From: Collybiopsis luxurians FD-317 M1
Taxonomy: Eukaryota; Basidiomycota; Agaricomycetes; Agaricales; Omphalotaceae
Direction: 5' to 3'
NCBI GenBank assembly: GCA_000827265.1
Contig: KN834828.1
Span: 62,001 to 126,000, forward strand
DNA length: 64,000 nt
Every line of letters begins with the position of its first letter. Position 1 is the stretch's first letter. The notes under the pieces were generated by a model. It was not told where the DNA came from and searched no databases. It saw only the letters and a program-made list of their open reading frames with translations. The position numbers were made by a program, and so were the translations under genes. Shown piece by piece: positions 47,501 through 59,749 of this stretch.

Positions 47501-48770
47501 TCAAGACCTGAAAACACAGAATGACTCATAGAACCCACTCAGACTAGTTTTAATTTGTCCTTTAGTGTGTGTCCAATGTGTTCCCTTATAGTTTTCTGTA
47601 GTCTTCTCATATTTTTGATGCCTCATCACACACTTCAATGTCCATAGAGAATTCTTTGGTTTATTGTTCTTACAAGGTACATTGCTATTCATGCTAGACT
47701 GCATCTCCCCCAAACTTCTAAACTGTTCCCCTTTTTTGATGAAAGGCTCCTTATTAGGTTCAGGTGAAGCATCCCTTTTTGAATAGAAAGTTTGCATTGC
47801 AGGCTGTAAACCTTCTCTCCAAATGTTAAACACATGTCTTTTCATTTTATCAACTTCATGGTTTAGATATGATTCCAAAAAGTTACCTTCTTCTTGAAAG
47901 GTTTCTTTTATATAAGAGTGTGAGGCAATGATATAAGTCTCAGCTAACTCTTCATTCAAAAATTCCCAGTGTCAGATTGTTTCCACCCATCAATGGTGAC
48001 ATTTCCTTCATCATCTAAATGAAAAGCTAATGCAATCTCTTCCTCTCCCTGATTAGTGTTCAGTTCATTGAGGCAACTTGAAAATTTTCCTCAGGTTTAG
48101 CCTCCAGTTTTGACTTTTTGTAGTCTGGTGGTACTAAACCCAGTGATTCATTATAGCAAGCTGTATCAATATGAACCTGATTCAGAATCTCTCCTCAGGG
48201 TCAAGTTGTAACAACAGATTTTCACTCTGAGTTTGGATCCATAATCATGACTTCTGAATCCCATTCACAAAGGTTTCTACCTTGCTGGTGGTTAAGACAT
48301 CAAATGGCTGACCCATTAAACAATGGAATGGTGTCTGGTTCTGAATATGGACTTGTAGATAAATGGTAATGTCTCTGAAAGTAAAAGGTACATTTTGGGC
48401 AAGACCTTCTGTCAATCCCAATCCTCTCCTGCATCTGAATCTTAATTGTTGGGTCCCAACAAATGCCCAAATAGGCCACTGCTAAATGGTCCATTACAAC
48501 AATTTGTGATCCTGAGTCAAGTATACATTTGATAACTTTGTCTGCACCATTTACTTTCAGTCCAACCACTTGAAGGCCATTATTGGTATTAGCAACTATG
48601 GTCATATTTCTTCTTTGGTCAGAATCCAATATATCTTGTCTAAAGCATTCTACCATGTCTTTGTGCACAACTGATCCAGCTTTCATTCCATTTTCATCTT
48701 TTAGCAAGATTTCAAACATTTCATTAAAATCAAGACTTAGATCATTAATATCAATATATTCCCCTTTCAT
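44527..48770 (-). pseudogene. Ty3/Gypsy pol, element 2 (protease, RT, RNase H remnant, integrase)
   Basis: Read right to left on the minus strand. The aspartic protease (48770-48300) has CILDSGSQIVVMD. RT starts (47279-47031) with NIPIPPGRFEEVCKIIKSKI and YEPSSASY. The RT palm (46863-46603) has TNSVSIFHDDVTYILWDEIP and the active site changed from YxDD type to YVDNV. A connection/RNase H remnant (46373-46050) and integrase zinc and core parts (45749-45411, ISSCQACQDHQ, VHVDMMI, VVMDNALQMK) follow, then the integrase C-terminus (45306-44797, RKGF-like and [13 protein letters not shown]). A final acidic tail ends with TAA at 44527-44529. There are many stops. No chromodomain is seen. A different family from elements 1 and 3. 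Confidence 0.8.
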
Positions 48771-48779
48771 AAGTACACC

Positions 48780-51266
48780 TTTTGGTCATTCAGGTACCTC
48801 CATTTCTCTGTCATCAGCAAGGGTTGCCACATAAGATGTTATGCCCTTCTTTGGAGATACACAATGATTTTGCAACCTGCATTGTAAAATTTGTTGCATT
48901 TTAGGAGATAGGTCAATTCTGCAAATGACAGTTCAATGCCTCATTCAAGTACTTTAGTTGCTACTTCTTCTTCTTGACCAGGTCTATGAAGGTCATTACA
49001 CAAAATATAATTTGGATCCATTTTGGACATATTACAGTTACCATTTCCTAGCACACTTGAGTCCAGTCCCCTTGAAGTCTGTTGCTCCCTGGGAGTATCA
49101 GGCAGAGGTGGTTACATTGGAATAGGTTCCACATCATCAAATGGTCTTCTCAGTTCTGGAGTATTAACTCTATCCCATGTAGAAGAATCATCTCCAATGG
49201 AATCCATTTCTTTTGATTTGTTCAAATGCAGCAGATTGTCTAGTGTTTCTGTATCCAAAGACTCTAACTCTTTTCTCCAAGAATTTTGATGTCGGGGCTG
49301 AAAGTCACACTCCTCATTTCACTTATGTCTCAGCTTTTGCCTTGGGTGCAAATTTTTAGGGAAATTGTTCCTTTCTTTACTCCAATTATCTCTAATGTCA
49401 TTATTTCATGAATGTTTAGATTGCAATTTGGGAGGTCCAAAATGTTCCAGATTGACTGGTGCCCAATCTTTCCAAGTTTCTCAATCTTTCCCAGTTGTAG
49501 ATTTCAGCACTTGATTACTGTTTACAGGTGGCATCAAAACTCCATCAAAGGTGACTTTCTTCTGCACAAACATGGACTTTCTCTCACTTAATGGGATATC
49601 TTCCTCTGGTGCCTTAGCTATGACTCTGAAAGGATCAACCTTTTCAGATTCAGGCCCCTTCATTGGAATTAACAGTTTTTTAATTGTCACCCTGTCAATC
49701 CAGGGTTAAGGTAAGTGGCCCGCACTTCTTTAGGGGCATGTTTCATTATTTCACTGAAGGACTTTCCCATTTCTTTGAGTTGAGCCATCCAAATGGCTAC
49801 ACTACTGTCTGGATTCAACTGTCTATCCATTTCTGGTCCACTTTCATCTTCAATATTAGTGAAATATGCTTCTGCTCTATCCCATCCCAATGTCTTTGCC
49901 ATATCTTCTATCTGCTGATAATGCAGCCTTTCAGGATCATCTAGAGGCATCCTCTGATTATCTTTAAGTTTGACCCTGTTAGAACCATTCCCTTTTGGCA
50001 CTAACCATCCCCATTTCAAGAATTCATGATAATGGGGGCATGAATGCAAAAGGTGATCCTTTAGTGACACATAAAACATAGGAATTCTCTCAATGCGGCT
50101 GGTGCACCTGGTGTTCCTGCTCTAAGAATAATGGACTGACTTCATTTATATGGTGTCAATTTAGAAGTTGAACCATTATCTGATCCCAATTTATCCTTTT
50201 GAGCCATACTACCTGCAATGTTTGCTAACACAGACAAGCCTTCTCCTAAATGAAGCAACATGTTTTTCATTTCCTTCATAAAGGCAGCATTTACATCCTG
50301 CTAGACTGCTAGTTTTTCACATTCCAATTCAAGACAGTCAGGCTCTCCTCTTTGTGGTGTATTCCATATGTTATCTGCAAATCCATCAAAATCTGGCTCT
50401 TCAGACTTAAGTTGCCCCCAATCTTTCAGGAATCCATGATCTTCCTGAGGGAGACTAATGCTCCAAGGTAAATTAATTGGTCCCCTTCTATTGGTAAGTG
50501 GGTTTTGTGAAGTCATCCAGCAGGTTGACAAAGTTTCAACAGCATAAACATTGTTGTAACTTGGGGTACCAACAACTTTTTGTGCAGCTTTTACCACTTC
50601 TTCTAACAAAAATGGGTCCTCTTTTTGTCAATTAGGCATTACAGTTGCACCAGTCACATTGGTTCCTGCTTTAGAATTATGATCCAGATCCTCCTGTGCT
50701 TGTTACCAGATCAACTGTTGCACTTCTTCTGCAAACAGCATTATGTACATGTGCACAGCATCCCTGTTCATTATTACAGAGAGTTCAGTTTGAAGCTTAG
50801 ACACTTCTCTTTCAAACATGATATCATATAGATGCAACTTTTCCCTCATATGTAGCATAATCAGAGTAATCCAATCAATGATCTCCTCAAGCTTGTACAT
50901 GGATTCACACTCATCATCAATGGTATCTGGAAACAAAGTCTTAAGATCTCTTTTGAAATTTTTCCAATTAGGCATTGTTATGGAAGAGAATGAAATTAGG
51001 ATATCTTTCATTGGAAAGGTTACCCAATCAAGAGCAAATTTTATTTTCAATTGCTCCTCAGTCACCACTGCACCATCAAAAATTGAATCCAAGGCTTCAA
51101 GCCAGTGGACAAGAAGATGAGGTTGTGAAAGGTCCCATATAGGAGGATTTTTATTACTCTTTGGCAGCTTTTTAGCCACTTGTTCAAGTTGGGCTTGGGC
51201 ACTTGCACTCAAGGGAGGCAACCCAACTGAATTGCTAGAAGGATTGTTAGTATTACTAGAAGGCAT
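48780..51266 (-). pseudogene. Ty3/Gypsy gag, element 2
   Basis: Starts at 51266 with a Ser/Pro-rich leader, then a capsid-like segment (51200-50703: PPIWDLSQPHLLVHWLEALD, KIKFALDWVTF, WKNFKRDLKTLFP). Further frames are at 50609-50301 and 50079-49687. The latter holds SCPHYHEFLKWGW, the end of a decayed zinc-knuckle segment, and NPGLTG. The block 49690-49481 precedes the protease. Gag and pol are colinear on the minus strand. It is interrupted by stops and frameshifts, and the CCHC cysteines appear partly lost. Confidence 0.7.
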
Positions 51267-52808
51267 GACTGAACTAGAAGAAGAATGACAAAAAGTAACA
51301 TAAATAGGTTCAATGATAATATCAGGTCTGTATCAAGAGATAAGAGAAAGTCTCATTTGCATTGAAGAGTCAACACAAGAGCTTGAAGAATGAGATGGAA
51401 AATAGTTGAGTTTGGAATTAGGTTCATATAAGTTGTCAGGGTGATCAGGTTGAAAACTATTTTGGAGACAAAGGTGGTGAGTTAGGAGGTGTAGTAGAAA
51501 TGGGTGAGACTGCAGCTGGTCAAATCTGTGTGGGCTCTACTGGAGATCTCAGAAAGCCACTAATGGTTAGGTCAAAAGACTCATCAGCTAGTGAAGAAAG
51601 TGTGCTTGTAGGCAAAATAGGGGATGATTGCTGAGGTGTAGAAATGCTGGGTTCTGAGAATTCCCTGTGATTGAAAATCGCACCAATTCTTGTACTTGTT
51701 TAGAGATAAAACACCCACTTTTCAAGAGTTCTGGGTGCTCTGAAATGAATTGGAACATGAAATTTTGGGTAATAGAAGTTGTGCCTCAACCAAACAGTCA
51801 ACAATTCAAATATTGCCAACCTATCAATCAAAGTTTTTATAGTTTTTATCTGGTCCCCCTCACAGTGGGCTCCAGTTAATGAGGTTGTTTGTAGTAAAGG
51901 GTGCATTGTTAAAGGTTCCACAATACCAGGACAATTCAGTCAACCTGATTGATCCTTTTGTTTGTCAAAACTTCAACTATTTGAAGAGGTAATGATCTGT
52001 ATTTTTCAAATGTTCCAAGTTGTTCTACAGTGAGGAACTATTTGTCCACTTTTCAATGTCTCAACTAAAATATATGTTCAAAGATTTTTGACTTAAGGTT
52101 GCTTTATCAGAAAACCAGGAGCAACTCAACCACTAATCATGGCAGGTATACATCACAAAAAGTACCCTTTTTCCAGGTTAACTATAATTACCCTGAGAAT
52201 TATAGCCAAATACTGGGCAGCCTCAGATATCAAGGGTTGTGAGGGTTGCCAGAGCTGCCAAGGCTGTCAGGGCTCCAAAGGATTTGGCCAGATCCTGTGC
52301 AAGCTCTGGGACAACCCTGGGAAACTTCAAAGTGTTCCTGGCATATAAATATCAAAAGGCAATATATATGCAAAAAATTGAACTCTATTATTGTCATGAG
52401 GGCTAAATTGTAATCTGGACTAGTTATTTGAGTGTCAATGATAACTTTTAATACTAATGACATATAGTTCTCAACTTCTCTTCAAGCTTGAAAAATGATT
52501 CAAAGTTTTTTAGCTCCTGCATGACATAAACACCTTGACTAATTCACCATGACAACAAAAAAATGGCATGATTTTCTGAGTCAGGTGTTTGTCATGTGCC
52601 TGTGTTCCCAATCATGTGACTTTTGGTTGAAATTTCACCTGGGCTTGCTTTTTCAATTTCATTGCCTCTCTTTCTTCAACCTCCACCATCATCAGTACTA
52701 CTTACTCAGCCTCCTGCCAATGACTTAATACTTTCATGGATATCTTTCATTATTATCTCTCCAATATTCAAGAGCAAGGGACCTTAGAAGGCACTGGGAC
52801 ATTGACCT
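51267..52808. other. Upstream side of element 2, no LTR identified
   Basis: Here the 5' untranslated region and LTR of element 2 would be expected, but I could not find a matching 3' LTR near 44500 to define it. The frame 51921-51700 minus reads protein-like (TIKTLIDRLAIFELLTVWLR) but is unassigned. Around 52,215-52,330 lies a stretch of short GGGCTCCAAAGG-like imperfect repeats. Confidence 0.4.
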
Positions 52809-53225
52809 GGTGAGTTTGGGGCCATTTTTTTTTACTCTCTCTGGTACTAAGTAAATATTTTGAGTTCTCCTCTTTAATTCTCCACTCTGAATACTCATGG
52901 TTGCTGTTTAAGGACAAGGCACACAGGGAGAAGAGTACAGGGGAGAAAGAGGAGATATTTCTGGTGAGTTCTTGACCTTTGATTAATTCCTTGGTGCTAA
53001 ACAGATATTCTACCAGTAGATCCCTCTCCTACATCCTACATTCATATCTCAAGCTCACATTCATGGGGAAGGATATAAAGACAAGTGAGGTGCAGTGGAG
53101 AAGGATGGGATATTCCTGGCAAGTTTTTGACCTTTTTTTTTTCATTCCTTGGTGCTAAATAAATGGTCTAGATTTCTCTCCTACATCTGGTATCCATATC
53201 TCATTCTTGTTATTCTTCCTACATA
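52809..53225 (+). repeat. 154-bp tandem repeat, nearly three copies
   Basis: Units start at 52809 (GGTGAGTTTGGGGCC), 52963 (GGTGAGTTCTTGACC) and 53118 (GGCAAGTTTTTGACC), each followed by a T-run and TTCCTTGGTGCTAA(A)-like DNA. Each unit starts with a splice-donor-like GGTGAGT or GGCAAGT. No protein is encoded. Confidence 0.65.
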
Positions 53226-55520
53226 ATTTACTGGTGTATTATGTACTGTTATTATATTAATACATCTCATTCCCCCTTCTCAAGATTTGTATGCCATTGT
53301 AAGAATGACAGAAGAATGATTACAAATATATGCACAGGTAATATCAGAATTAGCAGATTCTTTCCAGGATTGTTTAGGGTCACCCAGAAACACCCAGGGA
53401 GCCTCAGAGATGCTCAGGCTGACTTAGTTGACCTGAAGCTGACCAATGCACACAGGATTTGAGGGAGTGTCTCCTGGCACCCCCTGTACCATAAGGGTCC
53501 CATACTCCCCAGGTCACCTATTTGCTCCTTGGTCTTTGTTCCAAAGTCACTGCAAAGACTCAGGCAGTTAATGCCACTTTTGCTGAGGTATGTGTCTTGT
53601 TCATGTCATAACAATCACAGTCCTCAGTTGCTGCGGTATGGGCACAGCCTGGGACTCTGGATGAGTGCAAAAAGCAGTATACAGAAGCAGCAAATCTACT
53701 TTCCTTTGTACTCCACACAAGTTTTATTACTTTACTCTACTCATCCTAAGAGTTTGTCTGGGAGAGGGATTAGCATTAACAATAACAGTCTCCATTCTTT
53801 GGTTGAAACAGATATCCTGATTGGAATAGCTGTTCAGCAAGAAAGATGGATGGTCCTGTGGGTTTGTTTCTAAAGCACAGTACAAGGCTGTAGCAATGTC
53901 CACACTAGCACCAGATGGGGTTTGACTGGCATAAGGGTCAGATAGGTTGACAGCATCATGTATAGTACATTGATCTTGTATCATGCAGAAGCTAGAATGT
54001 CTTTGTTAGCTGAGATACATGACAGATAGCACAGTCTATACCATTGCAGATTCCACACTGCTCCTTTCAGTAGATGTAGCCGCATCCTGGAAAGGATTAG
54101 AATGGCAAAAATGGTTCACAGAGGATCTTCTCCTTGGCAGGGTCAAAAGTTCTGCCCCAGAAAACCCTTCAATACAATTCATAAAAATTCACTTCTCGAT
54201 GGTGTCAAAAGTTCTGTCACAATGTCTACTTTGATATGGTTCATAGAAAATCCTCTTGTCAGTGGCATTGAAAATTCTGTTGTAGAGTCTGCTTTGATGC
54301 AGCTTAAGAAGGGTAATAGTGCAGGGGGTTGCATCTTTGGCCCTCTGATCAACTCAAGCCTCCATGTGCAATCTGGATAAAATGTATGAGAGAAATTGAA
54401 GTAGAAAAAGGAATGTTGACTGCACCTTTTCCAGGAATTTTGCATCTCTCACAGGTGGCACTATTGAGCCAGACATACCTATGTGTCTGTTGCTGGCAGC
54501 ATTGGCAAGCTAGAACAAAGAAGCCTAATGGTAAGCTCAATCAAATCAACTATACAAAATCAGATTTGCCTTGTGAAAGTCTTTGCATATACTTTGATCT
54601 CTCTTGAGTAGGAGCTGCATGGTCAAATTTGTGAGCTGGAGGCATGAGGTAAGACTAATGCAGAACAAATATGAGAAAATCATGCTCAGTTTGACTTGAT
54701 TCCAGCCTACCGGCTTCATCTTTTGAGGTCAGTACCACTCCAGTGTCAGTAATAAAAAACTCACTCAGCATACCAAAGTCTTCAGAAGGTAGATTGCATA
54801 TATGAGCATTTAAGATAGTCTCATCTGTCCTGACCTGATCCAAAGAGAGATCCAAGTTCTGCTTGGATACCCTTTCTGGAATACTTTACACTTGCAGAAG
54901 GTTCATTGCAGGACCTTTTGACAACCTGGAAGATGGACAAGCTGGTAGATGACTATTGGGCAAGCAGTCGAATGAAGGTGAGTGTGCTTGCTTTGGGTGT
55001 CATCTGACCCCACTGCTTCTGTTTCAGTGAATAGTTAATGCAAGGAATATTGGAGACATGTCAAGAGCTACATGATCTCCCTCTCAAAAAGATTCCTCTG
55101 GGAGAAGGGATTAACTCATAGAAATGCATGCAAAATCATGATCAGAATCTGACACTAGGCTCAACTAGACCTGGACAGGTTTGTAAATTCTTCATTGTGG
55201 TACATATTACTTATTTTATGGACTACCATGTGCATTATCATTGGACACTGTTTAGGGAAGGAGATTGAAGGATAATATGGATGACCTAAAAAGTGAGTCT
55301 TTGAGGGACAAAACAACATGGACATTGGTGGTTGCTTCCTTGTATTGAGGGAACAAGTAAAGATGAGTCAAGTAAGTATTCATGCCCTCAACCCCTGCAA
55401 ACAATCCTGCATGATTCAGCTTTTGCAATGGCCATAGGAATTCAGGATAAGAGGGAGAGTTTGAGAGGTCCACCACTGAGAGACCCAAATGAGGATGTGG
55501 ATGTTTCTGATGGCTGCCTT
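53226..55520. other. CG-poor decayed DNA, unassigned
   Basis: Several minus-strand frames (53984-53727, 54540-54349, 54855-54655, 55488-55252) could be pieces of one decayed gene. One (54540-54349) is cysteine-rich. No known domain was identified and there are no terminal repeats. Confidence 0.4.
54349..54540 (-). pseudogene. Cys-rich frame, unknown
   Basis: The 63-codon frame contains LACQCCQQQTHRYVWLNSAT followed by CERCKIPGKG, which may be a small zinc-binding module (C-x-CC ... C-x2-C). I do not recognise the family. Neighbouring frames on the same strand suggest a larger, broken gene. Confidence 0.25.
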
Positions 55521-56218
55521 TGTTAGGACCTTTTACTACCTTTGTTGTTAGAGGCTTGTAGTAGGTTCAAAGAATAGAAAGTAATTTATTATACCACAGC
55601 CGAGACAGAATATGCAATGGGGAGTTGCTACATATGACAAGTGAATGAGTCCTGTACAGTTTGGGTATTGGATGTGGAGGAATGATCCTCGAGTGTCGAA
55701 TAACAAATCTAGTAGCTCATTGCAACTAGAAATTGTATATTGAAAGAACTCATTAAGACAGTATTAATGAGGGTTGACTCAGGAGGTTCATGACTCAGTG
55801 TCCGTTTACCCTATGAGACAGAATATTCAAAAGGCTACAGCAGTCAAATAGTCTTGTTGATCAGTTCAACAAGTGAGAGGTAGATATGCCAGTGACTCAG
55901 TGTCAATGGGGTTTGCTTGACTCAGTGTTAAGCAGAATAATATTAGAAACTAGTGAACAAGAGAATAGAAACAACACAGGTCAAGATAGTTCAGGTAATA
56001 ACAACATTATCATGAGAGATGTAGGTACGAGGCTTTTATACTCTGCAGGAAGACATGTGGTCTTGTGAATAGGAATTTAGAATGGGCAACTGGTTAGTTG
56101 GCCTCAAGAAATGCATGTCAGATTTGGAGAGTTCTGGATTGAATGGTAGAACTATTATTGAGTTGTGTGGTGAGTGTACTGGTTGGAAAGAGCAGAAAAA
56201 ATAGTGTAGGGCATAACA
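55521..56218 (-). repeat. 3' LTR of chromovirus element 3
   Basis: On the minus strand this runs from TGTTATGCCC (56218) to GGTCCTAACA (55521), 698 bp with TG...CA ends. It is directly preceded by a polypurine tract at 56219-56230, which marks it as a 3' LTR with its element to the right. It contains a TATA box (56040-56031) and the same GTTATTACCTGAAC block as the LTRs at 1-260 and 35709. Confidence 0.8.
56031..56040 (-). promoter_or_regulatory. LTR promoter TATA box, element 3
   Basis: TATAAAAGCC on the minus strand. The transcript is expected to start about 30 nt on, near ATAATGTTGTTAT, which predicts a self-priming PBS reading ATAACAACAT beyond the window. Confidence 0.55.
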
Positions 56219-56230
56219 TTACCCCCCCTA
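56219..56230 (-). promoter_or_regulatory. Polypurine tract next to the 3' LTR of element 3
   Basis: Reads TAGGGGGGGTAA immediately before the LTR start TGTTATG. The core AGGGGGGGTAA is repeated at 59750-59762 next to the end of pol. Confidence 0.7.
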
Positions 56231-56359
56231 AGGTCCTTGAGCCCCCAAAAGGATGTGTCGCTTTTGATGCAATACGGCATCGTGACTGCTGCACTGTCAG
56301 ATTGAGTTTCGATATGCCGGATGCCAAATTTCAATCAAAAACTCTAAGTCCAAAGCCCT

Positions 56360-56366
56360 TATAAAG
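56360..56366 (+). promoter_or_regulatory. TATA box of antisense gene 1
   Basis: TATAAAG about 50 nt upstream of the ATG at 56415, followed by a pyrimidine-rich leader. The surrounding 200 bp keeps several CG dinucleotides, unlike most of the element. This suggests the gene has its own promoter next to the LTR. Confidence 0.5.
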
Positions 56367-56414
56367 CTGACACTCTGTGTTTTTGAGTCAATTTCCTCTC
56401 TCCCTCTTACCACT

Positions 56415-58351
56415 ATGTTGTCCTTTCAAGCGTTTCCTGACCAACCTATTGCATCATCAAGTGCTTCAGGAGGGTCAAAACCCCAACTGATTATCAAACC
56501 CCCTCAGCCTGCTCAACCTTCTGTTGTTGTTCCCCTTTCCAATGCCCTGGGTTCTGTTCCTCTGAAGGATAAGAAGATGCAGCATACAGCTTTTGAGTGT
56601 AGTGCCCTCCTTCAGTATCCTGCAGTCCCAGTCTCTCTGAATGTTTCTTCACCCCTTCCCACCAATGTTCAATCCATTTTTGACAATGCATATCTTGCCA
56701 ACTCAAGTCCTGAGGAATTGGAACAGGTGCCTGCTGATGAGTGGAGGAGGATTTTTGGCCAGTACCCAGCCTGCAAGTATTGCACCTCACATGGACTTCA
56801 TTCGAGTTGTTCTCTTCACTTGAATTCGCTTCTCTGTTCCACCTGCGAGAGCAACTATGCTACAAGTAAGAAGTTCTGCTCTTTTAAGAGTGTTTCCTGC
56901 CTGCTCCAGTTCCATATACTTGCCAAACTCCGTCTTGTTGTTGCATATCGTTATGCTTCGAGTTGCAGGTTCTTCGCTATCTGGGATGAGGAATGGACTG
57001 CCATAACAACTGGCTTGCAGACCCTCCCTTACTATCAGGATCATCTGGAGGAGTTAGGGTTAGTATTGGAGAAGCTGAGGTCCCAAGGGGTGAAGAGGAA
57101 AGCTGGTAAGTCTGACTTGCCTGAGTCTGTTGTCGATGCTTATGAATTTTTCTGTCATTAGTTGTTTTGTCAGAGACTTTCCAAAAAAGTCAATTTCATC
57201 AGGAAAGGAGATTGGGTCTGGGGAACCCAGGATGCAAATGAGTGGTCCAAGTTCCATCATGCAAGGGGAAGGAGGTGGTTTGTGGCGCTGTAGATGATGA
57301 TGTCGAAATGGAAGTTCTGGAAGAGCTAGATGGGATGAATTTGGATTACCCGGAAGAAGTCCCACCTCCCCCTACTCCTGTTCCTACAGCACCTGCTCCC
57401 ATTTGGAAAGCTGTCAATACCCAATCCTATAGTGAGGTCTCCAGTTTGAAGACATGGTTTTTTGAACCTCTTGTCAAGCAAGTCCCTTCCGATGGCTCTT
57501 CCCTGACTTGGGACAAAAGTAAGTCTCAGTTTTAACTTTTTCATATGTCCATTCTAATTGGCCTTTTTAGTGATACAAACTGCCATCAAATGTGTAGTTA
57601 CAAGGATAGCATTGTTGTTTGCTGGTCCCAGGAAGAAGATGCTCAAGCAGGATTTGTGGGCTCTGGTGGATGGCATGATTCAGGGGGCATTCACAGGTCT
57701 CAAAGAGCAATTGGTGTGTAATCCCATACTTTTGCAGATTTATTGAGTCATTAACTGTTCTTTCATGTTCCTTTTTTAGCAGCACTCCCCTTACAAACCA
57801 CCTGCTTCATTCTCAAGTGAGTCCCTGCCTCAATTCATTGAGTCGCTATCTGTTGTCAATATGACCTCTGCAAACATCATCAATTCCCAACAGGATGAAC
57901 TCCTCTGAGTGTATTGGGAGTATCAGACTTTGACCTGATCGGCAGAGCAATCCAAGGCAGAGAACCTTCATTTGCAGGAACAAGTGGGCTCACATGATGT
58001 GCAGTTGAAGCATAAGGATGAAGAGCTGATTCGACTCAAATCCTTTGTTCAGCATTTCATGGGCAACTTTCAGTCAACAGTAAGTTTCTTTCTTCTCTTT
58101 TGACTGGTTTAGTGTTTTGATAGGATATCTCACAGGAGGTTCAACAATTAAGGGGAGCAATGGAAGCTCAGGAGAGTGAGGTAGAGGAATTGAAGAAGAA
58201 GTTAGCTGCAAGTGAGGAGGCCCATCAAGTTGCAGCAGAAGAGTTGAAGTTGCAAGATGAAGAACTCGCCCAACTTTGACAGCTTTTCGAGTCAGTATGA
58301 GGGCAGTTTGCTGCTGCCTCACCCACAAAGCCTTCTTCTAGCAGTTCCTAG
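56415..58351 (+). pseudogene. Antisense gene 1 in element 3: Cys-cluster and coiled-coil protein
   Basis: Runs opposite to pol. Exons 56415-57105, 57162-57518, 57571 to about 57714 and about 57780-58080 are followed by a last exon from about 58124 to TAG at 58349-58351. All introns have GT-AG ends. Residues 1-100 are Pro/Ser-rich and disordered. At about 117-150 a double cysteine cluster, CKYCTSHGLHSSC then CSTCESNY, looks zinc-binding. A helical part with WDEEWTAITTGLQTLPYYQD follows, then a Pro-rich linker and a C-terminal coiled coil (LHLQEQVGSHDVQLKHKDEE; EVEELKKKLAASEEAHQVAA). Five in-frame TGA codons (57239, 57906, 57936, 58277, 58298) are the main lesions, each explicable as decayed CGA. 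The function is unknown. The Cys cluster suggests nucleic-acid binding, as an inference. Confidence 0.6.
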
Positions 58352-58591
58352 GACTTTCAGCTCGTGGGTTTCTTGTGCCTAGATAGATCCTTAGCCCATA
58401 TTTATTGTACTTCCTCTCCAAATTAATTCTTGTTCTCTTTTTGGGCTCCTCCTTTGTGTGAATAAGAACTTGCCCTGGGTTCGAAATAAGAGATCTCCTG
58501 AGAATCAAAGTATTCAAAAATTTCCATGAGGCATATGCATGTGGCTGCACATTTTGTTCCTTATTAGGTTCATATTGGGCATCCTTGTCTC

Positions 58592-58600
58592 AATAAAAGG
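58592..58600 (+). promoter_or_regulatory. TATA-like box of antisense gene 2
   Basis: AATAAAAGG about 55 nt before the ATG at 58651, in the 300-bp gap that follows antisense gene 1. Confidence 0.35.
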
Positions 58601-58650
58601 ACACTTTTTGAGACTATTTCTCTATCCTCATTTTGAGATCCTCCCTTGTC

Positions 58651-59555
58651 ATGGCTTCCCCTTCTCCCTTCAACTCTGCTTCATTCCTAGATCATCTTGC
58701 TGATGCTGCTGAGAGTATTTCTCAAGTTGTATCTGATCAGGACATCCTTGTGAACCAAGCTCATTGTGAGTTTGGGTGACTGCAGAGGGTTGTCGAGGGT
58801 CAATCCAATGAGATCCATGAGTTGCAAGAACTCTTGAGTTGAACCATGCAGGAATTTGATGATAAGATGCTCGAGTCATCTGTATGTATTTTTGACTTGT
58901 CATAGGGTTTCCATGGCTCACTGATCCTTCCTAGCAAGACACCCAGGAAGCCAGATATCTTCACAAAACTGCTGAAGTGACCATTAAGGAGCAAGATCAG
59001 GTTATTAAGGAGTTGCAAGACTCTCTTGTCAAGTCCCACAACCTCCAATTGGCTGCTGAAGCTTTGGCCCAGGGGCATGGAGTTGAATTATCTTAATTTC
59101 ATGGTGTTTACAAGGAGCTTCATTGTCTCTTGAATATTGGAGATCTGCCCTTGGAACCAGTAACTACTAGCACTGTTGCCCCTATGGATGTATGGGGTGG
59201 TCCTTCATCTGAATCCTTTCCTTTTGAGATGAAGAGTGACTCCACTCCCAATTCCCTATCCAATTTCATTCCTTCTCTCAATACCACTTCCCTTCTCAGT
59301 ACTCTTGTCAAGACTTGCAATACATCTCCTGTAGTGATCTTTTCATCTGGTCACCCTGATGCCTACTTTGTTTGCACCAGGGAGGATCCTTTGACCTATT
59401 CATTGGTCAAGAAGAATGAAGATGAATTGGCGGATCCCAGCCTCCATATAGCTCTGACCTTGCAGGATATATGGGAGCAGATGGAGATCAAGCGTGTTGA
59501 GGATTTATATGCCCAGGAACTGGAGGAAGTATTTGGAATCCCTTTTGACGTTTGA
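58651..59555 (+). pseudogene. Antisense gene 2 in element 3: coiled-coil protein
   Basis: Starts MASPSPFNSASFLDHLADAA and continues as a heptad-like helix (VVEGQSNEIHELQELLS). A 56-nt type GT-AG intron near 58883-58938 (GTATGT to CCTAG) joins to QDTQEARYLHKTAEVTIKEQ, then KELQDSLVKSHNLQLAAEAL. A C-terminal globular part (59130-59555) contains VTTSTVAPMDVWGGP and LADPSLHIALTLQDIWEQME. Stops at 58777 and 58840 are TGA at likely arginine codons, and a TAA near 59094 also interrupts. The end at 59553-59555 is TGA, and the frame could originally have run some 13 codons further. Unknown family. Its start resembles in style and position the antisense gene of element 1. Confidence 0.55.
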
Positions 59556-59749
59556 GCTGAACATGACGAATTAAGCAAGTTGTCCTTTGACTAGTCCTTC
59601 CATTCCAGCCTTCTGTACTTGTATATCCCAATCTATGCCCACTGTATGCTTTATTTCCCTGAAATAGGATTGTGAATTTGTTATGATTTTAATAATAATA
59701 AAAATGAAACATGTCAAGAAATTGAAGACAAAAACTTGAAGTATTGCTT

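Noticed and set aside
52809..53225. CRISPR array
   Set aside because: Only three diverged 154-bp units without short constant repeats and unique spacers, and the genome is eukaryotic.
55521..56218. Solo LTR unrelated to the elements on the right
   Set aside because: An intact polypurine tract abuts it on the side of the antisense genes and pol, which a solo LTR would not retain. The 5' LTR is outside the window, so this stays likely rather than proven.
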